Shown: one piece after another, positions 1 through 8,939 of the stretch | Layout of the letters: each line of letters begins with the position of its first letter | Position numbering within the stretch: position 1 is the first letter of the stretch | Source of the DNA: Caulobacter sp. BK020 | Lineage (GTDB): Bacteria; Pseudomonadota; Alphaproteobacteria; Caulobacterales; Caulobacteraceae | Length of the DNA stretch: 64,000 nucleotides | Assembly: GCF_004342605.1 (NCBI RefSeq) | Contig: NZ_SLZL01000001.1 | Span: 62,001-126,000, forward strand | Direction: 5' to 3' | Notes under the pieces: model-generated | What the model was told of the DNA's origin: nothing | Seen by the model: only the letters and a program-made list of their open reading frames with translations | Databases searched by the model: none | Made by a program: the position numbers and the translations under genes

Positions 1-875
1 GGCGTCGCGTCGGCCTGCGACAGGCCCAGCGCCTGGCCCAGCGAGCGGCAGTAGGAGGTGGCGCTGCTAGCGCAGGCGGTGGGCGAGAAGTACTGGCCGT
101 AGGCGGCGTTGAACTGGGTGGGCGTCAGCCCCGTCATCGCCGAGGTCAGATATTTGTAGTCGTTGAGCCGGACCGTATCGCGGCGGAAGTTTTCCTTCTT
201 GTAGGCGATGGTCCCGAAGACGGCGAGATCGTCGGTCAGGTGCTTGTTGTAGCTCAGGGTCGCGGCCGGGGCGTTGAGGTCGCCCAGGGTGTTGTGCTCG
301 TAGGACAGCTTCACGGAGCCGCCGTCCTTGCGCGACAGGGCCGGGGCGATCTGCAGGTCGACATTGCCGGAAAGGCCGCCGGACACGGTGTTGGCCATCG
401 GCGACTTCTGGATCACGAAGGCCGAGAAGATGTCGGAGTTGAACGCGCCCAGCGGCGAGCCCTGGTTGTCGCGCAATAGGGCGGGCCCGGCGAACGACTG
501 GCCGTTCAGCGTCGTGCGGGCGTACTCGCCCGGCATGCCGCGCAGGTTGATGGTGGCGTCGCGGCCCTCGGCCTCGCGGTTGATCTGGACGCCCGGAATG
601 CGCTGCAGCGCCTCGCCGACGTTCAGGTCCGGGAAGCGGCCCAGGCCGTCCGACGAGATGCCGTCGGTGATCTCGATGGCGTTCTTCTTGGCGCGGACGG
701 CGTTGGCGTAGCTTTGCTTGAAGCCGGTCACGACGACCGCGTCGAGCGTGTTGTCCTGGGACGCAGCCGGGGGCGCGGCTTCCTGCGCCGCCGCGAGCGC
801 GGGCGCCCCGCCGATGACGGTGGCCGACAGGAGCGCGACCTTCAAGGCGCGCACGGATCCGGTTCTCAAGCTCAA
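1..875 (-). CDS. TonB-dependent receptor, N-terminal part (runs off left edge)
   Basis: Outer-membrane receptor that would import a siderophore, sugar or other ligand using TonB energy. Only the first 291 codons lie in the window. I chose TTG at 875 because AAGGAGGG sits five bases upstream. The ATG four bases further upstream is followed by a stop after two codons. An Ala-rich signal peptide ends near AAAQE, followed by a TonB-box-like LDAVVVTG stretch. The plug domain follows, with the typical IPGVQINRE and INLRGM segments and an extended FAGPAL/SPLGAF plug region. This style is that of the large Caulobacter/Xanthomonas receptors, many of which import plant carbohydrates. The ligand cannot be told from the N-terminus. 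An AT-rich upstream region with palindromes suggests specific regulation. Confidence 0.9.
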   Translation of the reverse strand, partial: MSLRTGSVRALKVALLSATVIGGAPALAAAQEAAPPAASQDNTLDAVVVTGFKQSYANAVRAKKNAIEITDGISSDGLGRFPDLNVGEALQRIPGVQINREAEGRDATINLRGMPGEYARTTLNGQSFAGPALLRDNQGSPLGAFNSDIFSAFVIQKSPMANTVSGGLSGNVDLQIAPALSRKDGGSVKLSYEHNTLGDLNAPAATLSYNKHLTDDLAVFGTIAYKKENFRRDTVRLNDYKYLTSAMTGLTPTQFNAAYGQYFSPTACASSATSYCRSLGQALGLSQADAT

Positions 876-1224
876 GACATCCCTCCTTGCATACCGCGCC
901 ACCTTGATGGCGACCTCATTGGCCTGACCTCTTTGTATTTCCCGCCCGGCCAGCCACGGCTAATTTCTCAGATAAATATGTTTTTGTGAATGAAATCTTT
1001 CCGCTCAGAGGGCAGATTTCTCATAACTAATTGATTTTACCGATATAATTTTTGTTGCGTTTCGAAACACCACGTTCCCATTTCAACTTAAATGGAACAA
1101 GAATTCCAAATAGCGGAATTGGTCAGGCCAAAATCGGAACGTAATCCAGCTTTCAACGGGCTGCGAAGACGGGACCGGGGCGCGGTTCGAACCCGCGCAA
1201 ATCGCAAGCTCAGGATTCACGGCC
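876..1224. promoter_or_regulatory. AT-rich intergenic region with palindromes upstream of the TonB receptor
   Basis: About 350 bases with no convincing gene, clearly more AT-rich than the surroundings between 930 and 1110. It holds a perfect palindrome GTTTCGAAAC at 1059-1068. It also holds a near-perfect inverted repeat, GTTCCCATTT at 1074-1083 against AAATGGAAC at 1090-1098, and a weaker AATTCC/GGAATT pair at 1102-1120. These lie about 185-245 bases upstream of the receptor start, on its strand. They look like regulator-binding sites, but no protein can be assigned from the sequence. Confidence 0.45.
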
Positions 1225-1566
1225 TGGCGTGGATGACGACGGCGTAGCCGCTGAGATCGGGTGACCGCGGAACCGGGAGGACTCGAAGCGTCGGGGCCAC
1301 GCCTCCGCCGCCTCCGGGCCAAAGAGGTCTGATCCAGACCGAAACGCCCCACGCCGCGAACGGCGGCTGACGAGGTCGGCGTAGGGCGGCCAGGCTGGGA
1401 AAGCTGAACAGCGCCACGTTTATGTTGTCGGCGCCTTACCGGGCAGGAAATCGCCGTGATGGATCCCGCCCATCCGGTTGACCAGCGGGATCCACAGTTT
1501 CGCATAGGCCTCGAACTCGGCCAGCGTGTTGGGGTCGATGACCTGGCGCGGGTAGCCGGCGATCAT
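1225..1566 (-). pseudogene. Decayed NIPSNAP-family gene
   Basis: An ATG at 1566 opens a 48-codon frame whose first 43 residues (VIDPNTLAEFEAYAKLWIPL, then VNRMGGIHHGDFLPG) closely resemble the start of bacterial NIPSNAP-family proteins, which are normally about 100 residues long. The frame stops at TAA 1420-1422. The expected continuation (ALFSFPSLAA) is found immediately downstream in another frame, and the region after it has no clear family match in any single frame. I read this as a gene broken by at least one frameshift, followed by drift. NIPSNAP proteins are small ferredoxin-like-fold proteins of unclear function. A programmed frameshift or a sequencing error is possible but less likely, because the distal part is also degraded. 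Confidence 0.6.
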
Positions 1567-1637
1567 GCGAACTCCCCATTCATCGGCTGGCGCAAGTGAC
1601 GCCCGCCCCCCGGCGCGGAGAGTCCGAGGAGCGACGG

Positions 1638-2057
1638 TCAGGCGGCCAGGGTTCCCGGCTCCGCCCCCGTCGCGAACGGCTGGCCTTCATCGTCCCAGCC
1701 GGTGATCCCGCCGATCATCAGCTTCACCGGACGGCCCAGCATCGCCAGCTTCAGCGCGGCCCGGTCGGCGCCGTTGCAGTGCGGTCCGGCGCAATAGACC
1801 ACGAACAGGGTGTCGGCCGGCCACGCGGCCATGCGCTCGGCGGTGATCTCGGCGTGGGGCAGGTGCAGGGCGCCGGGCACGTGGCGGCGGGCATAGGCCT
1901 GGGGCGAGCCCACGACGTGCAGCAGCACGAAGTCGACCTCGCCGGCCCGCATCGCGGCGGCGACGTCGGCGCAATCGGTCTCGACGCTGAGCCGGCGGGC
2001 GAAATGGGCGACGGCTTCCGGCGACGACGCGGCGGGAATGGCGGAAACAAAGCTCAA
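1638..2057 (-). CDS. Rhodanese-like domain protein
   Basis: Single rhodanese domain, 139 residues from TTG at 2057. That start has AGGAGG five bases upstream. A longer frame to 2129 exists but would leave only 14 bases to the divergent regulator. The active-site segment VVYCAGPHCNGADRAA contains the cysteine expected to carry persulfide sulfur, and the preceding ARRHVPGALHLPHAEI segment is the typical rhodanese CH2A region. Rhodaneses transfer sulfane sulfur, often in cyanide or sulfur metabolism. The divergent ftrA-type regulator shares the roughly 86-base promoter region, an arrangement often seen for this regulator family, so FtrA may control it. Confidence 0.85.
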   Translation of the reverse strand: MSFVSAIPAASSPEAVAHFARRLSVETDCADVAAAMRAGEVDFVLLHVVGSPQAYARRHVPGALHLPHAEITAERMAAWPADTLFVVYCAGPHCNGADRAALKLAMLGRPVKLMIGGITGWDDEGQPFATGAEPGTLAA

Positions 2058-2143
2058 GACGGCCTCCTCTGTTTGGCGAAGGAGACTTGCCCCAGAGAGC
2101 GGCGCGGCGTTAGCTGGCACGATTGCCATAGGCCGTAAATATC

Positions 2144-3124
2144 ATGCCAAACCGCCCTCGCCCCGCCGACCGACCGAGGAACCTGAAAGTGGTCGCCCTG
2201 GCCTATGACGGCCTGTGCACCTTCGAATTCGGCTCGGTGGTCGAGCTGTTCGGCCTGCCCCGGCCGGAGATGGGACCTGACTGGTACAGGTTCGCCACGG
2301 CTGCGATCGAACCTGGCCCCCTGCGCGGCTTGGGCGGCGTTCAGGTGATCGCCGACGGCGGGCTGGAACTGGTCGAGCAGGCCGGCACGATCGTCGTGCC
2401 CGGCTGGCGAGGGTGCGACAGCCCCGTGCCGCGCCCGCTGATCGACGCGCTCCGGAAAGCCCACGCGCGCGGCGCGCGGGTGATGTCGATCTGTTCGGGC
2501 GTTTTCGTGCCGGCGGCGGCCGGACTGCTGGCCGGACGGCGGGCCACCACTCACTGGCGCCATGTCGACAAGCTGCGGGCCCGCCATCCCGACATCGAGG
2601 TCCTGCCCGACGTGCTGTATGTCGACGAGGGCGACGTGCTGACCTCGGCCGGCAGCGCCGCGGGCCTGGACCTGGGCCTGCACCTGGTGCGCCGCGACTT
2701 CGGTCCGGAAGCCGCCAACACCGTCGCCCGCCGGCTGGTGATCCCGTCGCACCGCGACGGCGGCCAGGCCCAGTTCATTCCGCGGCCGGTGCCCACCGCC
2801 CACGAGGCCTCGCGCCTGTCGCCGATCCTGGACCGCATGCGCGCCGACCTGTCCCGCGAGCACACGGTCAAGGCCCTGGCCGACGCGGCCGGCATGAGCC
2901 CGCGCACCTTCCTGCGCCGGTTCGAGGCCGCCACCGGCACGACCCCGGCCCGCTGGCTGCTGGCCGAGCGCCTGGCCCAGGCCCGCGAACTGCTGGAGAC
3001 CACCCCGGCCGGCGTCGAACAGATCGCCCACGCGGTCGGCTTCGGCGCGGCGGCCCTGCGCCACCACTTCCGCAAATCGCTGGCCACCACGCCCCAGGCC
3101 TATCGGGCGCGGTTCGGAGGATAG
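2144..3124 (+). CDS. ftrA: GlxA/FtrA-type AraC-family transcriptional regulator
   Basis: 326-residue regulator with an N-terminal DJ-1/PfpI-like (class I amidotransferase-like) domain and a C-terminal AraC helix-turn-helix pair. The N-terminal part includes the nucleophile-elbow-like MSICSGVFVPAAAGLL and TTHWRHVDKL. The C-terminal third contains VKALADAAGMSPRTFLRRF and the second helix-turn-helix IAHAVGFGAAALRHHFRK, the usual AraC signature. Proteins of this arrangement act as transcription activators, and the N-terminal domain is thought to sense a small ligand rather than catalyse. The gene is divergent from the rhodanese gene, so that gene is the obvious candidate target. The FtrA name is by family resemblance and context. 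Confidence 0.88.
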   Translation: MPNRPRPADRPRNLKVVALAYDGLCTFEFGSVVELFGLPRPEMGPDWYRFATAAIEPGPLRGLGGVQVIADGGLELVEQAGTIVVPGWRGCDSPVPRPLIDALRKAHARGARVMSICSGVFVPAAAGLLAGRRATTHWRHVDKLRARHPDIEVLPDVLYVDEGDVLTSAGSAAGLDLGLHLVRRDFGPEAANTVARRLVIPSHRDGGQAQFIPRPVPTAHEASRLSPILDRMRADLSREHTVKALADAAGMSPRTFLRRFEAATGTTPARWLLAERLAQARELLETTPAGVEQIAHAVGFGAAALRHHFRKSLATTPQAYRARFGG

Positions 3125-3195
3125 GGCGACGCCTTTCCACTCCGCCCTTCCCGTGGCTAAGCTTGCGCCTCTGAACCGTAACGGGGGCGCCGCCC

Positions 3196-3876
3196 ATGAC
3201 ACGCATGCTCCGGATGGCCCAGGCCGCCGCCGTCCTCGCCGTACCCCTGCTGGCGGCCTGCGATCAAGCCGCGCCTCCGGTCGAGCTGACCGGCAAGGTC
3301 AAGGAGGTCATCGACCGCAGCAAGGCCACGCAGGCGACCTACGCCGTATATAACTGGAACGAGCTGCCGCGGGACGGCCAGTTGATCCAGGAATGGGGCG
3401 CGGAGTTCCATTCCGGCTACAAGCATCGGGTGGAAACGCCCCGCGACCGCGTGATCGCCGACTGCAAGGCGCAGACCGGCGCGGCGCTGTCGCTGGTCAC
3501 CGGCAAGACCGTCGAAGGCCCCTCGGTCGCGCGCGCGGCCTGCGGCGTCAACACCAACAAGGCCTTCACCGCGACCGAATGGAAGGGGTTGGTCAAGACG
3601 CCCTTTGGCACGGCGGACCGCGTCGTGCTGACCGACAAGGACGACGTCCGCACCTACGACATATCGCCGTCCGGGGTGATCGTGCGATCCACCTACGTGC
3701 AGAACGGTCCCCAGGCGCAGCTCGGCCTGTCGTCCGAGGCTGTAAGCGTGCTCGCCGAACTGCCCGCGTCCGGCATGTTCGACAAGGCCTCGCTGGCCCG
3801 AAGCTACGTGCCCGATCGTTTCAAGGCCGCGCCGGGGTCGGCGACCGCGCCCTCAGCAACAAGTTCGTCCCGCTGA
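3196..3876 (+). CDS. Putative lipoprotein of unknown function
   Basis: 226-residue protein with a signal peptide (MTRMLRMAQAAAVLAVPLLAAC) ending in a clear lipobox LLAAC, so the mature protein should start at Cys22 and be lipid-anchored. The body is polar with no domain I recognise. It has two further cysteines (ADCKAQ and ARAACGVN) that could form a disulfide. The C-terminus is Ala/Ser/Thr-rich. It stands alone downstream of ftrA with about 70 bases between, and is followed by a strong hairpin at 4002-4034. No function is proposed. Confidence 0.75.
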   Translation: MTRMLRMAQAAAVLAVPLLAACDQAAPPVELTGKVKEVIDRSKATQATYAVYNWNELPRDGQLIQEWGAEFHSGYKHRVETPRDRVIADCKAQTGAALSLVTGKTVEGPSVARAACGVNTNKAFTATEWKGLVKTPFGTADRVVLTDKDDVRTYDISPSGVIVRSTYVQNGPQAQLGLSSEAVSVLAELPASGMFDKASLARSYVPDRFKAAPGSATAPSATSSSR

Positions 3877-4001
3877 AACGAACCCGCCCCGAAATGACCT
3901 TGGTCGCGCCGTTGCGAAGCCCGGTTCGCATCCCAATCTCTTCCTCGACGCGGACAACCCGGCTCCTCCCCCCCGGCCGGCCCCAGCGTCCCTAGAAGCG
4001 C

Positions 4002-4034
4002 AGCGCCCGTGCCCTCCCCCTCGGCACGGGCGCT
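4002..4034 (+). terminator. Strong hairpin terminator
   Basis: Perfect 12-bp stem (AGCGCCCGTGCC against GGCACGGGCGCT) with a nine-base loop, followed by GTTT. It lies about 125 bases after the lipoprotein stop and before the Gfo/Idh/MocA gene. The T-run is short, so termination efficiency is uncertain. Confidence 0.6.
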
Positions 4035-4157
4035 GTTTGCGTTTCGGCCCGCATCGCCGCTCAATCGAACATTGTGCTGGTAACGCTAACATTCCGCGCT
4101 ATCCTGAACTCCGAAACCTCCGGCCGCGAGACCGGAGGATCACGGGAGCGAAACGTC

Positions 4158-5330
4158 ATGCGGGTATCGCCGAACCCCATTTCCAGACGCAGCCTGCTGG
4201 GCGCGGCCGGCGCCGCGGCGGCCCTGGCGCCCGCCTCCGCCAAGGCCGCTGCGGAGACCGACAAGGTCGGCTTCGCCATCGTCGGCCTGGGCAAGCTGAG
4301 CCTGGGCCAGTTGATCCCGGGCCTGAAGGCGGCCAGGAACGCCAGGCTGGCCGCCGTGGTCAGCGGCCATCCCGACAAGGCCCGCCGCGTCGCCGCCGAG
4401 AACGGCCTGCCCGCCGACGCCGTCTACGGCTATGACGACTACGACCGCATCGCCAAGGACCCGCGTATCCAGGTCGTCTACATCGTGCTGCCCAATGCGC
4501 TGCACGCCGAGCACACGATCAAGGCGCTGAAGGCCGGCAAGCACGTGCTGTGCGAGAAGCCGATGGCGACCACCATCGCCGACGCCGAGGCGATGATCGC
4601 CGCCGCCAAGGCCGCCAGCCGCCATCTGATGATCGCCTATCGCTGCCATTACGAGCCGCTGAACCTGGACGTCATGCGCCGGCTGCGCGCCAAGTCGCTG
4701 GGCCGGGTGCGGCAGATCAACACCACCATGGGCCGGCAGGCCGATCCCTCGGATCCGTCCGACGCCTGGCGGCTGGACGCCGCCCTGTCGGGCGCCGGCG
4801 CCCTGGGCGACATGGGCGTCTACGGGATCAGCGCCGCCCGCTACCTGCTCAACGAGGAGCCGGTCGCGGTGCAGGCCTGGGCCTGGACCGACCCCGCCGA
4901 TCCGCGGTTCAAGCAGACTCAGGACCTGATCAACTGGCAGTTCCGCTTCCCGTCGGGCGTGATCGCCAACGGCTCCACCTCCTTCGGCTACGCCCCGACC
5001 ATGGCCTTCGAAGCGATCTGCGAGCAGGGCCGGCTGGTGGCCGACCCGGCCGCCTTCTACGGCGGCAACCGCCTGATCGTGGTCAAGGGCGGCCAGGCCC
5101 AGCCGCCGATCCCCGCCCCGCCCGGCGACCAGTTCGCCCGCGAGATGGACTGGATGGCCGACGTGGTGCGCGGCAAGGCGCCGATGGTCTCGCCGGGCGA
5201 GGAAGGCCTGCAGGACATGCGGCTGATGCAGGCGATCCTGGACTCGGCGGCCAGGGACGGCGCGACGGTCCGGACCGACTGGGGCTACAGGCGGGCGGTG
5301 GACCCGGCCGCGGTGGTGGCTGTCGCCTAG
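4158..5330 (+). CDS. Tat-exported Gfo/Idh/MocA-family oxidoreductase
   Basis: 390-residue NAD(P)-dependent oxidoreductase. The N-terminus ISRRSLLGAAGAAAALAPAS is a twin-arginine signal, so the folded, cofactor-loaded enzyme should be exported to the periplasm. The Rossmann part follows (GFAIVGLGKLSLGQLIPGL near residue 45), then the family motif CEKPMAT and the C-terminal sheet domain with INWQFRFPSGVIANGSTSF. The closest well-known style is glucose-fructose oxidoreductase, a periplasmic enzyme of alphaproteobacteria, and a sugar or sugar-derived substrate is likely but not proven. Start at ATG 4158 with GGGAGCG upstream; a longer frame from 4074 would hide the Tat signal. Confidence 0.87.
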   Translation: MRVSPNPISRRSLLGAAGAAAALAPASAKAAAETDKVGFAIVGLGKLSLGQLIPGLKAARNARLAAVVSGHPDKARRVAAENGLPADAVYGYDDYDRIAKDPRIQVVYIVLPNALHAEHTIKALKAGKHVLCEKPMATTIADAEAMIAAAKAASRHLMIAYRCHYEPLNLDVMRRLRAKSLGRVRQINTTMGRQADPSDPSDAWRLDAALSGAGALGDMGVYGISAARYLLNEEPVAVQAWAWTDPADPRFKQTQDLINWQFRFPSGVIANGSTSFGYAPTMAFEAICEQGRLVADPAAFYGGNRLIVVKGGQAQPPIPAPPGDQFAREMDWMADVVRGKAPMVSPGEEGLQDMRLMQAILDSAARDGATVRTDWGYRRAVDPAAVVAVA

Positions 5331-5409
5331 AGGTCGCAGCTCCGGAGGTTGTTCGCCCGCGAGATGGCCGAGGCGTGGCGGACCCGCCGCCGCCCCGACC
5401 GCCTGGATC

Positions 5410-5949
5410 CTATTTCTTGCCCTTGTCCAGCTTGACCTTAGAGCTGGTGAAGCGGGCCTCGTCCGCTGGCGTCAGGCGGAAACCCCCGGTCACCATGCCC
5501 ATGCGAACCGTCTGTTCCACATAGTAGGTCTGGCCCGGCTCGACCTCCAGCCGCAGCCGGTCGTCGGCCTTGTTGACCGCCATGGGACCGGTGATGTTGT
5601 AGCTGTGGATGCCCGGCTCGACCTCGAGGATGAAGGCGCCGCCGTTCGGCAGGTCGCCCAGGCGCGGCGCGTCCTTGGCCGGCTTGCCGTCATCGCCCAC
5701 CTCGACGATGTGATAGGTATAGATCGCGCCGGGCAGGCGGCTGGGGCGGAAGAAATAGATGCGACCCTTGCCGGACTCGCTGGTCGCGGCCGCCGGCGGC
5801 GCCGCTTCCGGGGCCGGCGGCGTGTCGGCGGCCGGAGCGGCGGCCGCGTCGGGCGCTGGAGCCGTCGTGGTCTGGGCGTCCTGCGCGAAGGCCGATGCGC
5901 CGAGCATGAGCGAAAGCGCGGCGCCGGCCGCGATGATGAACTTCTTCAT
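5410..5949 (-). CDS. Exported DUF2846-like protein
   Basis: 179 residues. A standard signal peptide (MKKFIIAAGAALSLMLGASAFA) is followed by about 40 residues of Ala/Pro-rich linker and then a compact beta-rich domain. That domain begins GKGRIYFFRPSRLPGA and includes GGAFILEVEPGIHSYN and LEVEPGQTYYVEQ. This pattern matches DUF2846, a family of small periplasmic or lipid-linked proteins of unknown role. Its ATG overlaps the stop of the upstream secreted protein (ATGA), so the two should be translated together and may act in one envelope process. Confidence 0.7.
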   Translation of the reverse strand: MKKFIIAAGAALSLMLGASAFAQDAQTTTAPAPDAAAAPAADTPPAPEAAPPAAATSESGKGRIYFFRPSRLPGAIYTYHIVEVGDDGKPAKDAPRLGDLPNGGAFILEVEPGIHSYNITGPMAVNKADDRLRLEVEPGQTYYVEQTVRMGMVTGGFRLTPADEARFTSSKVKLDKGKK

Positions 5950-6560
5950 TGAAACGTCCCTATTTGGTCAGTCGTTGATTCAGGCGCCGCGTTGACCGGC
6001 AGCTCCACGTCCTCCGCCAGCCGGACGGTGGCCCGGGCGCCGGCGGGTATCTCGATCTCGCCGCCCTGGATGAACGCCGCGGCGACGCCCACATAGGGCG
6101 CCAGCAACACGCCCGTCGCCAGGTCGACCCGGCTCTTGCCGGAAGCCATGAACGTCATCCCGCGGATGCGAACCCGCCGGCCGTTCAGGTCCAGATAGCG
6201 GGCCGAGATGATCAGCTTGCCCTGCCTGCCGCCCATCCCCGCGCGGGCGGCGTCGATGACTTCACCCTGACCGGTGGCGCCGGCGGCGACCACGTCGACG
6301 CCCCGGCTGGAAATCGGCTGCGCCAGGCGCAGCGCGAACCTGTCGCCGAGCTTGTTGACCCGCGAGCTGAGCGTGTCGACCAATTCGACTTCCACCTGGG
6401 CGCCGGCCGGCAGCCGGAGCGTGGTCTCGGGAACGGGCGAAGCCGCCACGGCCGGCGGCGGGCCGCTCGCGTCAGCCTGGCCGAAGCCGGCGGACGCCAG
6501 GGCGTACGAGAGAAAAGCGATCACCAGCATGCGAATTGCCCCCGAGCTTCGCCGTACCAT
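5946..6560 (-). CDS. Exported protein of unknown function, coupled to DUF2846-like gene
   Basis: 204 residues from ATG 6560. An N-terminal MVRRSSGAIRMLVIAFLSYAL segment gives a positively charged start and a hydrophobic core typical of a signal peptide. ATG at 6530 is the alternative start but would leave no basic residues. The mature part begins after GFGQA and contains LRLPAGAQVEVELVDTLSSR, GKLIISARYLDLNGRRVRIRG and a C-terminal EIPAGARATVRLAEDVELPV. The two similar beta segments flanking the centre recall TrbI/conjugation-type or AMIN-like barrel folds, but I do not assign a family. It overlaps the DUF2846-like gene by four bases (ATGA). The 194-base gap to the divergent ABC transporter should hold both promoters. 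Confidence 0.72.
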   Translation of the reverse strand: MVRRSSGAIRMLVIAFLSYALASAGFGQADASGPPPAVAASPVPETTLRLPAGAQVEVELVDTLSSRVNKLGDRFALRLAQPISSRGVDVVAAGATGQGEVIDAARAGMGGRQGKLIISARYLDLNGRRVRIRGMTFMASGKSRVDLATGVLLAPYVGVAAAFIQGGEIEIPAGARATVRLAEDVELPVNAAPESTTDQIGTFQ

Positions 6561-6754
6561 GGCGCCGTAAACCCGCAAAGGTTGTTTTAGCTCCGCATGG
6601 ACGAGTTCCGGATCGGGTCGCCGTGCGCGGGACGGGCGGGCCCACACAAACTTCCGCTCATAAGCCTGATCAGCCCTAGCCAAGTCGCCGACCGGGCCCC
6701 ATCTGGCTCTGGCGGCTCGGTTCCAGGGCGGGACGGCCGCGCACCAGGGGCCCC

Positions 6755-7674
<920 letters not shown>

Positions 7675-7678
<4 letters not shown>

Positions 7679-8436
7679 ACATCCACGCCATCAAGTCCAT
7701 CTACCGCTTCGAGATGGCCCGCTGGTTCCGCACCCTGGCCCAGAGCGTGATCTCGCCGGTGCTGTCGACCAGCCTCTATTTCGTGGTGTTCGGCTCGGCG
7801 ATCGGCTCGCGGATGCAGGCCATCGACGGGGTCAGCTACGCGGCCTTCATCATCCCCGGCCTGGTCATGCTGTCGCTGCTGGGCGAGAGCATCTCCAACG
7901 CCTCGTTCGGCATCTACATGCCCAAGTGGGCTGGCACGATCTACGAGCTCTTGTCCGCGCCCGTGTCGTGGATCGAGACCGTGATCGGCTATGTCGGGGC
8001 GGCGGCGACCAAGTCGGTGTGCCTGGGCCTGCTGATCCTGGCCACGGCCCGGATCTTCGTGCCTTACGAGATCGCCCATCCGTTCTGGATGCTGGGCTTC
8101 CTGGTGCTGACGGCGATCACCTTCAGCCTGTTCGGCTTCGTGATCGGGGTCTGGGCGACGGACTTCCAGAAGCTGCAGATCGTGCCGATGCTGGTGGTTA
8201 CGCCCCTGACCTTCCTGGGCGGCAGCTTCTATTCGATCAGCATGCTGCCGCCGATCTGGCAGAAGATCACCCTGTTCAATCCGGTGGTCTATCTGGTCAG
8301 CGGCTTCCGCTGGAGCTTCTACGGCGTCTCGGACCTGAACCCGATCGTCAGCTTCGGCGCCACGCTGTGCTTCCTGGCGGCCTGCCTGACCGCGGTGTGG
8401 TGGGTGTTCAAGACCGGGTACCGGCTGAAGGTGTAG
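7675..8436 (+). CDS. yadH: ABC-2 family permease, YadH type
   Basis: 253-residue inner-membrane permease of the ABC-2 superfamily with about six hydrophobic segments. It begins with the cytoplasmic helix [15 protein letters not shown] and contains the family segment [37 protein letters not shown] near the C-terminal third. It overlaps the ATPase gene by four bases, so the two subunits are made together and should form a homodimeric permease with two ATPases. A perfect 26-bp palindrome begins 14 bases after its stop, between it and the convergent nfeD gene. Confidence 0.92.
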
Positions 8437-8449
8437 GAGCCGCTCGAAC

Positions 8450-8475
8450 GGGGACAGGCGCATGCGCCTGTCCCC
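8450..8475. repeat. 26-bp intergenic palindrome, class A copy 1
   Basis: Perfect palindrome made of GGGGACAGGCGCA and its reverse complement. It lies between the convergent ends of the ABC permease gene and nfeD. The identical element recurs at 17843-17868 and a slightly diverged copy at 63946-63971. It could act as a bidirectional terminator or as a protein-binding or recombination site. Confidence 0.85.
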
Positions 8476-8482
8476 GACCGCG

Positions 8483-8935
8483 TTATCTGACCGTCAGCAC
8501 CGCGCCGTCGACGGCCACCACCAGCACTCGCTGGCCCGCCGCCGGGGCGGCGCCGTCGAGCGCCACCGCCGCCCAGTCCTTGCCGTCGACGAACACCCGA
8601 CCCTTGCCGTTGACGAAGGCGTCCAGCACCTCGCCGTTGCGGCCGACCAAGCGCAGCGCCGGGTCGTTGAGGTCGGGGTTCTGGGCGTCCAGCACCGGCT
8701 TGAGGAACCGCCGGGCCAGGTAGGTGGTCGCGATCGTCAGCACCGCGAACAGCACCAGCTCGGCCGACAGGCCCAGGGGCGCCACCAGAGTCAGCAGCCC
8801 CACCAGGAAGGCGCTGGCGGCCGGCCACAGCAGCCAGCCGGTGCCGGTGGCGACCTCGACCGCCAGGAAGATCGCCGCCGCCGCCAGCCAGACCCAGAAC
8901 GGATGGGTCGCATAGAACGCCATCAGGCCGTCCAT
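8483..8935 (-). CDS. NfeD-family membrane protein
   Basis: 150 residues with two or three hydrophobic helices in the first 85 residues ([59 protein letters not shown]). A C-terminal OB-fold-like domain follows ([30 protein letters not shown]), the standard short NfeD layout. NfeD proteins work with SPFH/stomatin partners in membrane quality control. Here the SPFH gene ends four bases upstream, so the two form an operon. ATG 8935 is chosen over an upstream in-frame start that would overlap the SPFH gene. Confidence 0.9.
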   Translation of the reverse strand: MDGLMAFYATHPFWVWLAAAAIFLAVEVATGTGWLLWPAASAFLVGLLTLVAPLGLSAELVLFAVLTIATTYLARRFLKPVLDAQNPDLNDPALRLVGRNGEVLDAFVNGKGRVFVDGKDWAAVALDGAAPAAGQRVLVVAVDGAVLTVR

Positions 8936-8939
8936 GACG

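Noticed and set aside
240..711. Open frames on the plus strand in the first kilobase
   Set aside because: They are antisense shadows of the TonB receptor, whose frame shows clear family motifs on the minus strand.
1160..1200. A tRNA-like T-arm (CGCGG-TTCGAAC-CCGCG) suggesting a tRNA or tRNA fragment
   Set aside because: Only the T-arm fits. No matching acceptor stem, anticodon arm or D-arm could be found in the flanking sequence on either strand.
8450..8475. Palindromes as CRISPR repeats
   Set aside because: The copies are single or paired, tens of kilobases apart, with no regular spacers.
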